Position numbers and translations under genes: made by a program. From Erythrobacter sp. UBA3075 (GTDB lineage Bacteria > Pseudomonadota > Alphaproteobacteria > Sphingomonadales > Sphingomonadaceae), in NCBI GenBank assembly GCA_002367375.1, contig DFBR01000071.1, positions 1-9,659 on the forward strand: a stretch of DNA of 9,659 nt. Direction: 5' to 3'. The first letter of the stretch is position 1. Every line of letters starts with the position of its first letter. Shown one piece after another: positions 1 to 5,209 of this stretch. The notes under the pieces were generated by a model. That model ran no database searches. It was given only the letters and a program-made list of their open reading frames with translations, and was not told the DNA's origin.

Positions 1-872
1 TCAGTTGGCTCACCATGGCCGGGCAGGCGCTCGTCCAGCATATCGTAATATGTCTCGGGAGGGGCGGTCATAAAGGGCACGCCAAAGCCTTTCAGCCTGT
101 CCCATGCCGCCACAAGATCATCACAGATCAGGGCGATATGCTGGATTCCTTCACCGTTGAATTCGCGCAGGAATTCTTCGATCTGACCCTTGCCGCCTTC
201 GCCCTCTTCATTGAGTGGGATACGGATTTTGCCATCCGGTGCGGTCAGCGCCTGAGAGGTCAGGCCGGTATATTCGCCCTTGATGTCGAAGAAACGGATT
301 TCGCGGAAGTTGAACAGCGTTTCGTAGTAATCTGCCCAATACGCCATGCGACCAGTGTAGACGTTGTGCGTCAGGTGATCGATCACGTTGAAGCCCGCGC
401 CTTCGGGCCATGGGTTCACATCCTTGAGATATTCGAAGTCGATATCGTAGATGGAAAGGTCTGACCCGCCTTCATTGGCGTAGCGATCGATCAGATAGAT
501 GATAGCACCACCGATGCCGCGGATCGCTGGAATCCGAAGCTCCATCAGGCCGGTTTCGACGTTCACCGGCTCTGCCCCGCGAGCCAGCAATTCGTCATAG
601 GCCTTTGCCGCATCCTTGACGCGAAATGCCATGCCGCAGGCGGAGGGACCGTGTTCGCGGGCAAAGAACCATGCGGCGCTGCGCGGTTCGTAATTGATGA
701 TCAGATTGATCTGACCTTGCCGCCACAGCTGCACGTCTTTTGAGCGGTGATTGGCGACATGTTGGAAGCCCATGGTTTCAAACACAGGTTCTATCTGGCC
801 CTTTTCAGGCGCACAGAATTCGACAAATTCAAAGCCATCAAGGCCGATCGGGTTTTCGAAGAGGTCAGTCAT
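1..872 (-). CDS. hppD: 4-hydroxyphenylpyruvate dioxygenase, 3' end outside window
   Basis: Encodes the non-heme Fe(II) enzyme that converts 4-hydroxyphenylpyruvate to homogentisate in tyrosine catabolism (cytosolic). I translated the minus strand from the ATG at 872-870. It begins [20 protein letters not shown] and stays open to the window edge, about 290 residues of the 350-370 usual for the family. An N-terminal glyoxalase-fold half is followed by the catalytic half with motif IDHLTHNV, where H166 is the first iron ligand. GIQHIAL carries the second ligand, H245. The C-terminal glutamate ligand and gating helix lie beyond base 1 and cannot be checked. No strong Shine-Dalgarno is visible. 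A three-codon ORF (ATG at 880-878) ends in a TGA overlapping this ATG. The gene is divergent from the ftsB-like gene and shares a ~120-bp intergenic region with it. The family call is firm; intactness of the 3' end is unknown. Confidence 0.95.
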   Translation of the reverse strand, partial: MTDLFENPIGLDGFEFVEFCAPEKGQIEPVFETMGFQHVANHRSKDVQLWRQGQINLIINYEPRSAAWFFAREHGPSACGMAFRVKDAAKAYDELLARGAEPVNVETGLMELRIPAIRGIGGAIIYLIDRYANEGGSDLSIYDIDFEYLKDVNPWPEGAGFNVIDHLTHNVYTGRMAYWADYYETLFNFREIRFFDIKGEYTGLTSQALTAPDGKIRIPLNEEGEGGKGQIEEFLREFNGEGIQHIALICDDLVAAWDRLKGFGVPFMTAPPETYYDMLDERLPGHGEPT

Positions 873-992
873 GGTTTCATATGTAACTTGTTGCGCAGAT
901 TCGGGCAAGCATTGGATTGATCGGACAGCCCGTCGTGGGGTTCCGTCTCAAGATGCTTGAAAGAAGCTGCCAGCTATGATTCAAGGCCATCG

Positions 993-1313
993 ATGAACGA
1001 TCTGCGAAACAAGCGAGAAGTGGTGCGTGAAAGGGTTGGCAATGCCCTCGCACTGCTGCTGTTGATCCTGATCGGGATGCTGGCATTCATGGGGCCGTCG
1101 GGTCTGCTGGCATGGGGCGACAACGCCGCCAAGTTGGATGCCCATGAAGAGCGTATCGCTGCGCTTGAAGAAGAACGTGCGGTCCTTGCCAACCGGGTCG
1201 ACCTACTCGATCCCGAGAATGTCGATCCCGACTTGTCATCCGAATTGGTGCGCCGTGATCTGGGCGTTGCACATCAAGATGAAGTGGTTGTTGATCTGGG
1301 TGACCAGCCCTGA
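993..1313 (+). CDS. ftsB: FtsB/DivIC-like septum formation initiator
   Basis: Small bitopic inner-membrane protein of the divisome, expected to act with FtsL and FtsQ in activating septal peptidoglycan synthesis. With the ATG at 993 it has 106 residues. There is a short basic cytoplasmic tail (1-17), one membrane segment (about 18-38, rich in L, I and A, ending GPSGLLAWG), a coiled coil (about 45-71, LDAHEERIAALEEERAVLANRV), then the motif NRVDLLDPENVDPDLSSELVRRDLGV seen in alphaproteobacterial septum formation initiators, split here as residues 68-92. The start is a choice: a TTG at 957 would add 12 residues, but the ATG at 993 has AAGG (983-986) six bases upstream and matches the family length. 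A position just upstream of pdhA is common in alphaproteobacteria. The gene symbol rests on architecture; sequence conservation in this family is low. Confidence 0.85.
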   Translation: MNDLRNKREVVRERVGNALALLLLILIGMLAFMGPSGLLAWGDNAAKLDAHEERIAALEEERAVLANRVDLLDPENVDPDLSSELVRRDLGVAHQDEVVVDLGDQP

Positions 1314-1324
1314 TTTCCCGTACG

Positions 1325-1337
1325 TACGACTCACTAT
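1325..1337 (+). other. 13-base match to the core of the phage T7 promoter
   Basis: TACGACTCACTAT at 1325-1337 is identical to positions -14 to -2 of the T7 class III promoter consensus. The match breaks at both ends: the upstream TAA is replaced by ACG, and the downstream AGGG by TCTG. The initiating G is missing, so good T7 promoter activity is unlikely. It lies just after the ftsB-like stop codon, beside the palindrome GTACGTAC (1320-1327). No phage gene is visible nearby. Most likely chance, but the identity is exact. Confidence 0.3.
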
Positions 1338-1393
1338 TCTGGTGGGTCAGCGTGACGAAACGAACCAGCTTGGCGAAATTCGTATGCACGGCG

Positions 1394-1423
1394 TTGCCAG
1401 CGAAACTATTCCCCGCCTATAGG
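1394..1423 (+). promoter_or_regulatory. Candidate sigma-70-type promoter for pdhAB
   Basis: TTGCCA (1394-1399) and TATAGG (1418-1423) are separated by 18 bases, in the 164-bp gap between the ftsB-like gene and pdhA. Transcription would start near 1430, leaving a leader of about 45-50 nt. That leader contains a small hairpin (CCGGA 1443-1447, loop ATAAA, TCCGG 1453-1457) just before the pdhA ribosome binding site. The boxes were picked by eye and are degenerate; co-transcription from the ftsB-like gene remains possible. Confidence 0.4.
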
Positions 1424-1463
1424 CACTAGGCATCAGATCGCTCCGGAATAAATCCGGGCTCCA

Positions 1464-1470
1464 AGAGGGG
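1464..1470 (+). promoter_or_regulatory. pdhA ribosome binding site supporting a TTG start
   Basis: AGAGGGG lies seven bases before the TTG at 1478. It decides the start: no ATG or GTG in this frame lies near, and the resulting N-terminus (MAKASKTSTTKGKAA) is the Lys/Ala-rich type typical of alphaproteobacterial PdhA. Confidence 0.75.
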
Positions 1471-1477
1471 AAACGCA

Positions 1478-2587
1478 TTGGCCAAGGCCTCTAAGACCAG
1501 TACCACCAAAGGCAAGGCCGCACCGGCGAGGGCAAAGGCCAAACCTGCCGTATCGAACGAAGATCCCAATTTCGCGCTGCGCAGCCTGCAAGATGCTCTG
1601 GACAAGAAAAAGCGCTACACCGCTTCTGAAGAACAATTGCTTCATTTCTATAAGCAGATGTTGCTCATACGCCGGTTCGAGGAAAAGGCAGGCCAGCTAT
1701 ATGGCCTCGGTCTGATCGGTGGCTTTTGCCATCTTTACATCGGTCAGGAAGCGGTTGCGATCGGCCTGCAATCTGCACTCGACAGTGATGTCGACAGCGT
1801 GATCACCGGCTACCGCGATCATGGTCACATGCTTGCCTATGGCATCGACCCGAACGTCATCATGGCAGAACTGACCGGCCGCGCTGCCGGTATTTCGCAG
1901 GGCAAGGGCGGCTCCATGCACATGTTCAGCACCGAACATAAGTTTTATGGCGGTCATGGCATTGTCGGGGCGCAGGTCTCGCTCGGTGGCGGCCTAGCTT
2001 TTGCGCATCAGTACAATGAAGACGGCGGACTGTGCCTCGCCTATTTCGGTGATGGCGCGGCGAATCAGGGCCAGGTCTATGAAACGATGAACATGGCAGC
2101 CTTGTGGAAACTGCCCATCGTGTTCGTGGTCGAAAACAACCAATACGCCATGGGCACTGCGGTAAGCCGCTCCTCGGCTGAAACCGAATTCTATCGCCGC
2201 GGCACGGCCTTCCGCATTCCCGGTATGAAAGTAAACGGCATGGACGTGCTCGAAGTGCGCCAGGCTGCGGAAATCGCGTTTAAATATGTGCGTGAGGGCA
2301 ATGGTCCGGTGCTGATGGAGTGCAACACCTACCGCTATCGCGGGCACTCCATGTCCGATCCGGCCAAATACCGTACGCGTGAAGAAGTGCAGGGCCAGAG
2401 AGAAAAGAACGACCCGATCGAGCGGCTGAAGAAGGAGCTGGGTAGCGCGGGCTATGACGAGGACAAGCTGAAGGAAATCGACAAGGGCATTCGCGCCACC
2501 GTGGCCGATGCCGCCGATTTCGCCGAAAGCAGCCCTGAGCCGGAGCCGGGCGAACTCTACACCGATGTGCTGGTGGAGGAGTATTGA
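1478..2587 (+). CDS. pdhA: Pyruvate dehydrogenase E1 component, alpha subunit
   Basis: Thiamine-diphosphate-dependent subunit of E1, which decarboxylates pyruvate and passes the acetyl group to a lipoyl arm. It acts as an alpha2beta2 heterotetramer with PdhB in the cytosol. It has 369 residues, slightly longer than average because of a Lys/Ala/Pro-rich extension at 1-25. The cofactor motif runs from GDG at 191-193 (GDGAANQGQ) to NN at 220-221. YRYRGHSMSDP at 285-295 is the loop that carries the phosphoserines in mitochondrial E1alpha; I see no kinase here and bacterial enzymes are not normally regulated that way. Translation starts at TTG (1478) behind a strong Shine-Dalgarno, and ends in a double stop TGATGA. 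The last codons contain GGAGGAG (2575-2581), a good Shine-Dalgarno now 277 bases from the pdhB start because of the intervening element. All motifs look intact. Confidence 0.97.
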   Translation: MAKASKTSTTKGKAAPARAKAKPAVSNEDPNFALRSLQDALDKKKRYTASEEQLLHFYKQMLLIRRFEEKAGQLYGLGLIGGFCHLYIGQEAVAIGLQSALDSDVDSVITGYRDHGHMLAYGIDPNVIMAELTGRAAGISQGKGGSMHMFSTEHKFYGGHGIVGAQVSLGGGLAFAHQYNEDGGLCLAYFGDGAANQGQVYETMNMAALWKLPIVFVVENNQYAMGTAVSRSSAETEFYRRGTAFRIPGMKVNGMDVLEVRQAAEIAFKYVREGNGPVLMECNTYRYRGHSMSDPAKYRTREEVQGQREKNDPIERLKKELGSAGYDEDKLKEIDKGIRATVADAADFAESSPEPEPGELYTDVLVEEY

Positions 2588-2620
2588 TGACCAACCCTCC
2601 CCGGTCCGTTTACGTCCTGA

Positions 2621-2717
2621 TTGGTCACACGTCCCCGCTAGCAAGGCGCGGTGCGCAGGGCATGCTGCGTTGCATGTCAAAGCACCGTAACGCTGTCCAG
2701 CGGGGACGTGTGACCAA
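2621..2717. repeat. Inner 19-bp perfect inverted repeat, arm 1 of the element
   Basis: TTGGTCACACGTCCCCGCT (2621-2639) is the exact reverse complement of 2699-2717, enclosing a 59-nt loop. The loop has smaller complementary pieces of its own: CGGTGC (2649-2654) with GCACCG (2682-2687), and CATGC (2661-2665) with GCATG (2672-2676). In RNA this would be a long hairpin. No U-run follows the right arm, so it does not resemble an intrinsic terminator. Confidence 0.85.
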
Positions 2718-2736
2718 CCGCTCTGCGGCGGGTCAA

Positions 2737-2815
2737 TTTTCGCCCACTGCTTCGTCATTCGTCAGTCACAAGGATGCCGCCTTGCTTCCTCCTCACTCCT
2801 ATCAGCAGACGAAAA
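2737..2815. repeat. Third, weaker stem of the element, arm 2
   Basis: TTTTCG (2737-2742) pairs with CGAAAA (2810-2815), and CTGCT (2747-2751) with AGCAG (2804-2808). At the tip, CAAGG (2769-2773) and CCTTG (2780-2784) close a six-base loop. A tandem duplication of TTCGTCA lies at 2751-2764. These short stems could occur by chance, but they nest without conflict inside the outer repeat. Confidence 0.4.
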
Positions 2816-2842
2816 CTGGATCCGTCAGGATGCAATCGGACC

Positions 2843-2850
2843 GGGGAGGG
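2843..2850 (+). promoter_or_regulatory. pdhB ribosome binding site inside the terminal inverted repeat
   Basis: GGGGAGGG ends eight bases before the pdhB ATG at 2859 and is the only good Shine-Dalgarno for it. It belongs to the right arm of the 20-bp repeat, and its exact complement CCCTCCCC is at 2595-2602 in the left arm. Folding of the outer stem would bury it. Confidence 0.75.
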
Positions 2851-2858
2851 TTGGTCTA

Positions 2859-4232
2859 ATGGCGATTGAACTCAAGATGCCCGCCCTCTCCCCCACCATG
2901 GAAGAAGGCACACTGGCCAAGTGGCTGGTGAAGGAAGGCGACACGGTTGCTGCCGGAGACGTGTTGGCCGAGATCGAAACTGACAAGGCTACGATGGAGT
3001 TTGAATCCATCGATGAAGGCACAGTCGGCAAGATCTTGGTCGAAGAAGGCGCAGAAGAAGTGAAAGTCGGCACCGTCATCGCCATTCTGGCGGGCGAGGG
3101 TGAGGATGTTTCTGCTGTGTCGGCTCCTGCTGCGGCTGAGGAAGCTGCCCCGCCAGCGCAGGCGCCCGCTCCTGAAGCGACGCAGAATGCCGCCGCCCCT
3201 GCCGCGAAGGAACGCGCTGACGATCCTGAAATCCCCGCAGGCACCAACATGGTCAAGCTCACCCTGCGCGAAGCTTTGCGCGATGGCATGGCCGAAGAAA
3301 TGCGCCGCGATGAGCGTGTGTTCGTGATGGGCGAGGAAGTCGCCGAGTATCAGGGCGCGTATAAGGTGACGCAGGGCCTGCTCGATGAATTCGGTCCCAA
3401 GCGCGTGATCGATACGCCGATCACCGAATATGGCTTTGCCGGGATCGGTACTGGCGCGGCGATGGGCGGCTTGCGCCCGATTGTGGAGTTCATGACGTTC
3501 AATTTCGCCATGCAGGCGATTGACCACATCATCAATTCGGCAGCCAAGACCAATTACATGTCCGGCGGCCAGATGCGTTGTCCGATCGTGTTCCGTGGTC
3601 CTAATGGTGCGGCGAGCCGGGTTGGCGCGCAGCACAGCCAGAATTACGGGCCCTGGTATGCCAGTGTGCCGGGCCTGATTGTGATCGCGCCCTATGATGC
3701 GCAGGATGCCAAGGGCCTGTTGAAAGCCGCGATCCGTACCGAAGACCCGGTGGTCTTCTTGGAAAACGAGCTGATCTACGGCACCAGTTTCGAAGTCGCG
3801 CAACTGGATGACCACGTCCTGCCCATCGGCAAGGCGCGCATCATGCGCGAAGGGTCTGACGTCACCATTGTCTCCTACTCGATCGCCGTTGGCATTGCGC
3901 TTGAAGCAGCCGACGAGTTGGCGGGGCAGGGCATTGATGCCGAAGTGCTTGATTTGCGCACACTGCGCCCGCTCGACCGTGAGGCGGTCCTGACTTCGCT
4001 TGCCAAGACCAATCGGGTTGTCATCGCGGAAGAAGGCTGGCCGACTTGCTCAATCGCGTCCGAAGTGATCGCGATCTGCATGGAAGAGGGCTTCGACCAT
4101 CTTGACGCTCCAGTGCTGCGGGTTTGCAATGAAGACGTGCCGCTGCCGTACGCTGCGAACCTCGAAAAGCTGGCGCTGATCGACAAGGAGCGTGTCGTCG
4201 CGGCCTGCCGCAAGGTTTGTTACGCCGACTGA
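2859..4232 (+). CDS. pdhB: Pyruvate dehydrogenase E1 component, beta subunit with N-terminal lipoyl domain
   Basis: Partner of PdhA in the E1 heterotetramer. The protein has 457 residues, about 130 more than a plain E1beta, because of an N-terminal biotinyl/lipoyl domain (1-80). The lipoylated lysine is K43 in the motif [10 protein letters not shown]. An Ala/Pro/Glu-rich flexible linker follows (about 84-118), then the transketolase-type pyrimidine-binding domain from about 130, with [17 protein letters not shown] at 158-174 including the conserved glutamates that contact thiamine diphosphate. The C-terminal transketolase domain ends with the usual region containing [13 protein letters not shown] lipoyl-bearing PdhB is an established alphaproteobacterial arrangement (for example rhizobia and Zymomonas). 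Normally pdhA and pdhB are close; here they are separated by a 268-bp palindromic element that supplies the ribosome binding site. pdhC does not follow; an intrinsic terminator does. No defect is visible in the reading frame. Confidence 0.97.
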   Translation: MAIELKMPALSPTMEEGTLAKWLVKEGDTVAAGDVLAEIETDKATMEFESIDEGTVGKILVEEGAEEVKVGTVIAILAGEGEDVSAVSAPAAAEEAAPPAQAPAPEATQNAAAPAAKERADDPEIPAGTNMVKLTLREALRDGMAEEMRRDERVFVMGEEVAEYQGAYKVTQGLLDEFGPKRVIDTPITEYGFAGIGTGAAMGGLRPIVEFMTFNFAMQAIDHIINSAAKTNYMSGGQMRCPIVFRGPNGAASRVGAQHSQNYGPWYASVPGLIVIAPYDAQDAKGLLKAAIRTEDPVVFLENELIYGTSFEVAQLDDHVLPIGKARIMREGSDVTIVSYSIAVGIALEAADELAGQGIDAEVLDLRTLRPLDREAVLTSLAKTNRVVIAEEGWPTCSIASEVIAICMEEGFDHLDAPVLRVCNEDVPLPYAANLEKLALIDKERVVAACRKVCYAD

Positions 4233-4250
4233 TCAGTTGATCGTCGGACA

Positions 4251-4293
4251 AAAAAAGGGCGGGCGCGGCACTATGCCACGCCCGCCCTTTTTT
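4251..4293. terminator. Bidirectional Rho-independent terminator between pdhB and tadE
   Basis: AAAAAAGGGCGGGCG (4251-4265) and its exact reverse complement (4279-4293) form a 15-bp stem, with an inner GGC/GCC stem (4267-4269 with 4275-4277). A GC-rich core flanked by A6 and T6 gives a U-run on either transcript. It lies 18 bases after the pdhB stop and 23 bases from the stop of the convergent tadE gene, so it should end both operons. Confidence 0.93.
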
Positions 4294-4316
4294 GATCTTT
4301 TCAACGGGCTGGTGAC

Positions 4317-4754
4317 TTACTGAAGCAGGAACACCGGACGTTCGAAATCGAGCGTCGGGCCATCGATGTCAATGAACTCCAGCACGCTGGTGATCCGGTA
4401 TGAGACGGAAATCGAGAGCTCTTTCGCGCCGACAACGCGCTGGGTTGACGCATCAGAGATGGTCACGCCAAGACGGTCAGGATCGAGCAAATACGGCGCG
4501 CCTTGCGCATGGTTGCGCGTCCAGCTGCGTATTTGCGAGTTCGAAACCTCGTTCCCGGTCTGGTATTGCACCATAGAATAGCGTGCGACGTCGGCCGACA
4601 GACTGCGCATCGCGTTGTAGCTTTGCAGACCCAAGCCGACCTGAAGCACACCAAGCATCATCACAATGAATGCTGGCCCTATCAATGCGAATTCAATCGC
4701 GGCAGCGCCCTTGCTGTCGCTCCGCAGGCGTTTGATGAAATTGGTCATAATCAT
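4317..4754 (-). CDS. TadE-like pseudopilin / pilus assembly protein
   Basis: Predicted minor pilin-like component of a Flp/Tad type IVb pilus system, held in the inner membrane. It has 145 residues. The short basic leader ends at SKG and is followed by AAAIEFALIGPAFIVMM; cleavage after G16 would place glutamate E21 at +5, the signature for prepilin-peptidase processing of TadE-type proteins. One hydrophobic segment (about 17-42) is followed by a periplasmic domain. The start ATG (4754-4752) overlaps the upstream TGA as ATGA, implying translational coupling; an in-frame ATG at 4748 would remove two residues. It is last in the three-gene minus-strand cassette and ends at the bidirectional terminator. 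No ATPase (tadA), secretin (rcpA) or prepilin peptidase (tadV) gene is in the window. Confidence 0.85.
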   Translation of the reverse strand: MIMTNFIKRLRSDSKGAAAIEFALIGPAFIVMMLGVLQVGLGLQSYNAMRSLSADVARYSMVQYQTGNEVSNSQIRSWTRNHAQGAPYLLDPDRLGVTISDASTQRVVGAKELSISVSYRITSVLEFIDIDGPTLDFERPVFLLQ

Positions 4755-5209
4755 CCGATCTGCACCGTGCGGCTGATGTTGTAATCAAAACCGGAGGTGA
4801 CACCGAATTTGGTCCAGATAGGAGCATAGGTGTCGCGCAGGTCGACTTTGATGAACTTGTATTCGGTGCCGCCGCCGCAACTGTCAGCGGTGGTCACGTA
4901 ATCCAGCGCAGTCCCGCAGCGATAGATTTCCGTAATCGTAACCTGTTCGTTTGTCAGGCCGGTCGATGTGACGAGGATATCGCGAACAACAGTGCGCGCT
5001 TCGATAGTTTCGGGAACTGTCGCGCGGACCACGGCGGCCGCTTCAGCAGCGGCGGTCTGCAATTCGGTCTGCCGCGCCACCATCGAGCTGACTTCGAAGC
5101 CGCCGAGGGCAAGAACGAGCAGGATCGGCGCCACAAAGGCGGTTTCAATGGCCATCGATCCGTCTTCATTGCAACGAATTCGTGCGTAGCGGGCGAGCAG
5201 GCGCATCAT
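4751..5209 (-). CDS. Second TadE-like pseudopilin
   Basis: The frame is open further upstream, but that part overlaps the preceding gene and has a His-rich, non-pilin composition. The ATG at 5209 overlaps the TGA of the TadG-like gene as ATGA and gives a 152-residue protein. It opens MMRLLARYARIRCNEDG, then SMAIETAFVAPILLVLALGG. A cleavage site after G17 puts E22 at +5, the prepilin-like signature. A membrane segment (about 19-40) is followed by a periplasmic domain with two cysteines (about 122 and 134 by my count) that could form a disulfide. It is distinct from the downstream TadE-like protein although the architecture is the same; such pairs (TadE/TadF type) usually work together in pilus assembly. 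Its stop overlaps the next start by four bases. Function is inferred from the family. Confidence 0.82.
   Translation of the reverse strand: MMRLLARYARIRCNEDGSMAIETAFVAPILLVLALGGFEVSSMVARQTELQTAAAEAAAVVRATVPETIEARTVVRDILVTSTGLTNEQVTITEIYRCGTALDYVTTADSCGGGTEYKFIKVDLRDTYAPIWTKFGVTSGFDYNISRTVQIG

Larger units (their letters stand above)
2589..2856. repeat. Nested-palindrome element between pdhA and pdhB, MITE-like or structured RNA
   Basis: The ends are a perfect 20-bp inverted repeat: GACCAACCCTCCCCGGTCCG (2589-2608) and its exact reverse complement (2837-2856). Inside are a perfect 19-bp inverted repeat (2621-2639 with 2699-2717) and a third, imperfect stem (2737-2751 with 2804-2815) capped by a 5-bp hairpin (2769-2784). 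The hexamer GACCAA occurs four times in alternating orientation, at the four outer edges of the two long repeats. The segment starts two bases after the pdhA stop and ends two bases before the pdhB ATG. I see no credible gene in it and no clear target-site duplication (flanks TTGAT and TAATG). It must be transcribed if pdhA and pdhB form one operon. The repeats are read directly from the sequence; mobility and RNA function are inference. I do not recognise the family. Confidence 0.85.

Noticed and set aside
957..992. TTG at 957 as the start of the ftsB-like gene
   Set aside because: No Shine-Dalgarno at proper spacing, and the 12 extra residues do not fit the family's short N-terminus; the ATG at 993 has AAGG upstream.
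2621..2717. Arm 1 of the element as an intrinsic terminator between pdhA and pdhB
   Set aside because: No run of T follows the right arm on either strand, and the loop of 59 nt is too long.
1994..2758. 254-residue open frame on the minus strand over pdhA and the intergenic element
   Set aside because: Mostly antisense to pdhA; the part over the element only reads through its palindromes. No start signal or domain is seen.
2589..2856. CRISPR array
   Set aside because: The repeats are inverted, not regularly spaced direct repeats, and no cas gene is present.
2584..2859. 91-residue plus-strand frame through the palindromic element
   Set aside because: It overlaps the pdhA stop, runs through both inverted repeats, has no family features and ends at the pdhB start; it seems a by-product of the repeat sequence.
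2856..3815. 319-residue open frame on the minus strand opposite pdhB
   Set aside because: It lies wholly antisense to a clear, full-length pdhB. The His/Arg/Gly-rich composition fits a codon-bias shadow of a GC-rich gene, and no domain is recognisable.
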